DNA of 6,661 nt from Aquificota bacterium (GTDB taxonomy: Bacteria > Aquificota > Aquificia > Aquificales > Hydrogenothermaceae): the NCBI GenBank assembly GCA_013153765.1, contig JAADDT010000085.1, positions 1 to 6,661 on the forward strand, read 5' to 3'. The translations under genes were made by a program, and so were the position numbers. Below the pieces are notes generated by a model. The model searched no databases. It had not been told where the DNA came from and was given only the letters and a program-made list of their open reading frames with translations. Position 1 is the first letter of the stretch. The number at the start of each line of letters is the position of its first letter. This document shows positions 5,911-6,661 of this stretch, one piece after another.

Positions 5911-6661
5911 TGGGAAAAAAAAGGAAAGCAGTAGCTTTATACTCCGGCGGTCTTGACAGCACGCTTGCCATCAAACTGGTTCAAAATCAGGGAATAGACG
6001 TTGTGGCTCTCCACTTTTATACCGGCTTCTGCATCACAGAAACCAAAAGGAGGCGTGGAGAAAAGAAGCCGGACGGAACGCCGTACATGAATCCTGCCTT
6101 AAAGTACGCCGCCAAGTACGGTTTTAAGCTTGAGATAGTGGACATTTCGGAGGAGTACTTTAACATTATCACCAATCCCAAATACGGCTACGGGGCTAAC
6201 ATAAATCCCTGTATAGACTGTAGAGCTTTTATGTATAAAAAGGCAAAGGAGATTATGGAGGAGATAGGGGCTGACTTTATCGTGTCAGGTGAGGTTCTTA
6301 ACCAGAGACCTATGAGCCAGCACCTTAAGGCTATGAAAACGATAGAAAGGGAAGCTGGGGTTGAGGGTCTCGTGTTGAAGCCTCTTTCCGCAAAGCTACT
6401 TCCTCCAACAATTCCGGAGATAAAGGGCTGGGTTGACAGGGAAAAGCTGGAAGGTATAGCCGGAAGGAGCAGGAAAAGACAGCTACAGCTGGCTAAAGAG
6501 CTTGGCATAGACGAGTTTGAACAGCCTGCCGGCGGTTGCTGTTATCTGACGGACGAAAACTTTGCCAGAAAGTATCTGGAAACGCTGTCAACGGAAAACA
6601 GGATTACGAGGGAAGACCTTTACCTGCTTACGATAGGAAGGCACTTCAGACTGCCGACCGG
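5910..6661 (+). CDS. MnmA/TtcA-like PP-loop ATPase, probable tRNA thiolation enzyme, 3' end outside window
   Basis: Not cut short biologically: the frame is open to the window edge (250 codons seen). The PP-loop SGGLDST at residues 12-18 binds and splits ATP to adenylate a substrate. MnmA-like features follow: an NPCIDC segment with Cys101 and Cys104, then GADFIVSGEVLNQRPMSQ near 130. A distinctive LKPLSAKLLPPTIPE comes next, then PAGGCCYLTD with Cys210-Cys211. Many such proteins are annotated as thiouridylases; from memory, some relatives carry a C-terminal NFACT-R/DUF814 domain, which would lie beyond the window. Tight overlap with iscU suggests sulfur or an Fe-S cluster is handed over. Exact tRNA position and substrate are unknown; other adenylating PP-loop functions remain possible. 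The ATG at 5910 has no strong site of its own, which fits coupling to iscU. Confidence 0.8.
   Translation, partial: MGKKRKAVALYSGGLDSTLAIKLVQNQGIDVVALHFYTGFCITETKRRRGEKKPDGTPYMNPALKYAAKYGFKLEIVDISEEYFNIITNPKYGYGANINPCIDCRAFMYKKAKEIMEEIGADFIVSGEVLNQRPMSQHLKAMKTIEREAGVEGLVLKPLSAKLLPPTIPEIKGWVDREKLEGIAGRSRKRQLQLAKELGIDEFEQPAGGCCYLTDENFARKYLETLSTENRITREDLYLLTIGRHFRLPT

Noticed and set aside
5910..6661. QueC-type queuosine enzyme for the PP-loop gene
   Set aside because: The PP-loop alone is shared, but the NPCIDC segment and GADFIVSGE region resemble MnmA more closely, and the zinc-site cysteine pattern of QueC is not seen in the visible part.

Overview
The window looks like an ordinary chromosomal stretch from a thermophilic bacterium, most likely of the Aquificota. 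This is an inference. It rests on the heavy use of AGG (Arg) and ATA (Ile) codons, Lys/Glu-rich proteins, and an IscU-like protein with the long acidic C-terminal extension that I recall from Aquifex aeolicus IscU. I see no mobile element, CRISPR array or prophage gene.

Layout. Positions 1-83 hold the 3' part of tRNA-Ser(GGA). Positions 102-194 hold a short-type SRP (4.5S) RNA, followed after about 20 nt by an OmpR/PhoB-type response regulator (216-899). A candidate promoter at 920-948 precedes a two-gene operon: an Mrp/ApbC-type Fe-S P-loop ATPase (979-2049) and an IscS/NifS-like protein (2064-3299). The operon meets a CBS-containing ClC chloride channel/transporter (3319-5076, minus, TTG start) tail to tail. 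A 9-bp hairpin spans both stop codons and probably serves as a shared terminator. Upstream of clc, also on the minus strand, is a 59-codon winged-helix gene (5144-5323). A divergent AT-rich intergenic region (5324-5451) leads into iscU (5452-5910). The iscU stop overlaps by one base the start of an MnmA/TtcA-like PP-loop ATPase that runs off the window (5910-6661+).

Main point. The genes form two arms of an Fe-S/sulfur-transfer neighbourhood: carrier ATPase plus desulfurase-like protein, and scaffold plus tRNA-thiolation-like enzyme. The IscS-like protein lacks the Schiff-base lysine that binds PLP (Tyr211 in its place). Two further PLP-contact positions are changed (Ile77 for Thr, Pro188 for Gln). 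The sulfur-carrying cysteine (Cys334), the PLP-stacking His (His107) and the PLP-nitrogen Asp (Asp185) are kept. It is therefore unlikely to be a normal cysteine desulfurase, and it may act as a sulfide-fed or scaffold-type partner of IscU, as proposed for the lysine-less IscS of Archaeoglobus fulgidus. The PP-loop enzyme carries a CxxC plus a distal CC, reminiscent of Fe-S-dependent tRNA thiolases. Together with a changed HscA-recognition motif in IscU and only one Cys at the Mrp CxxC site, this suggests a non-canonical sulfur/Fe-S relay.
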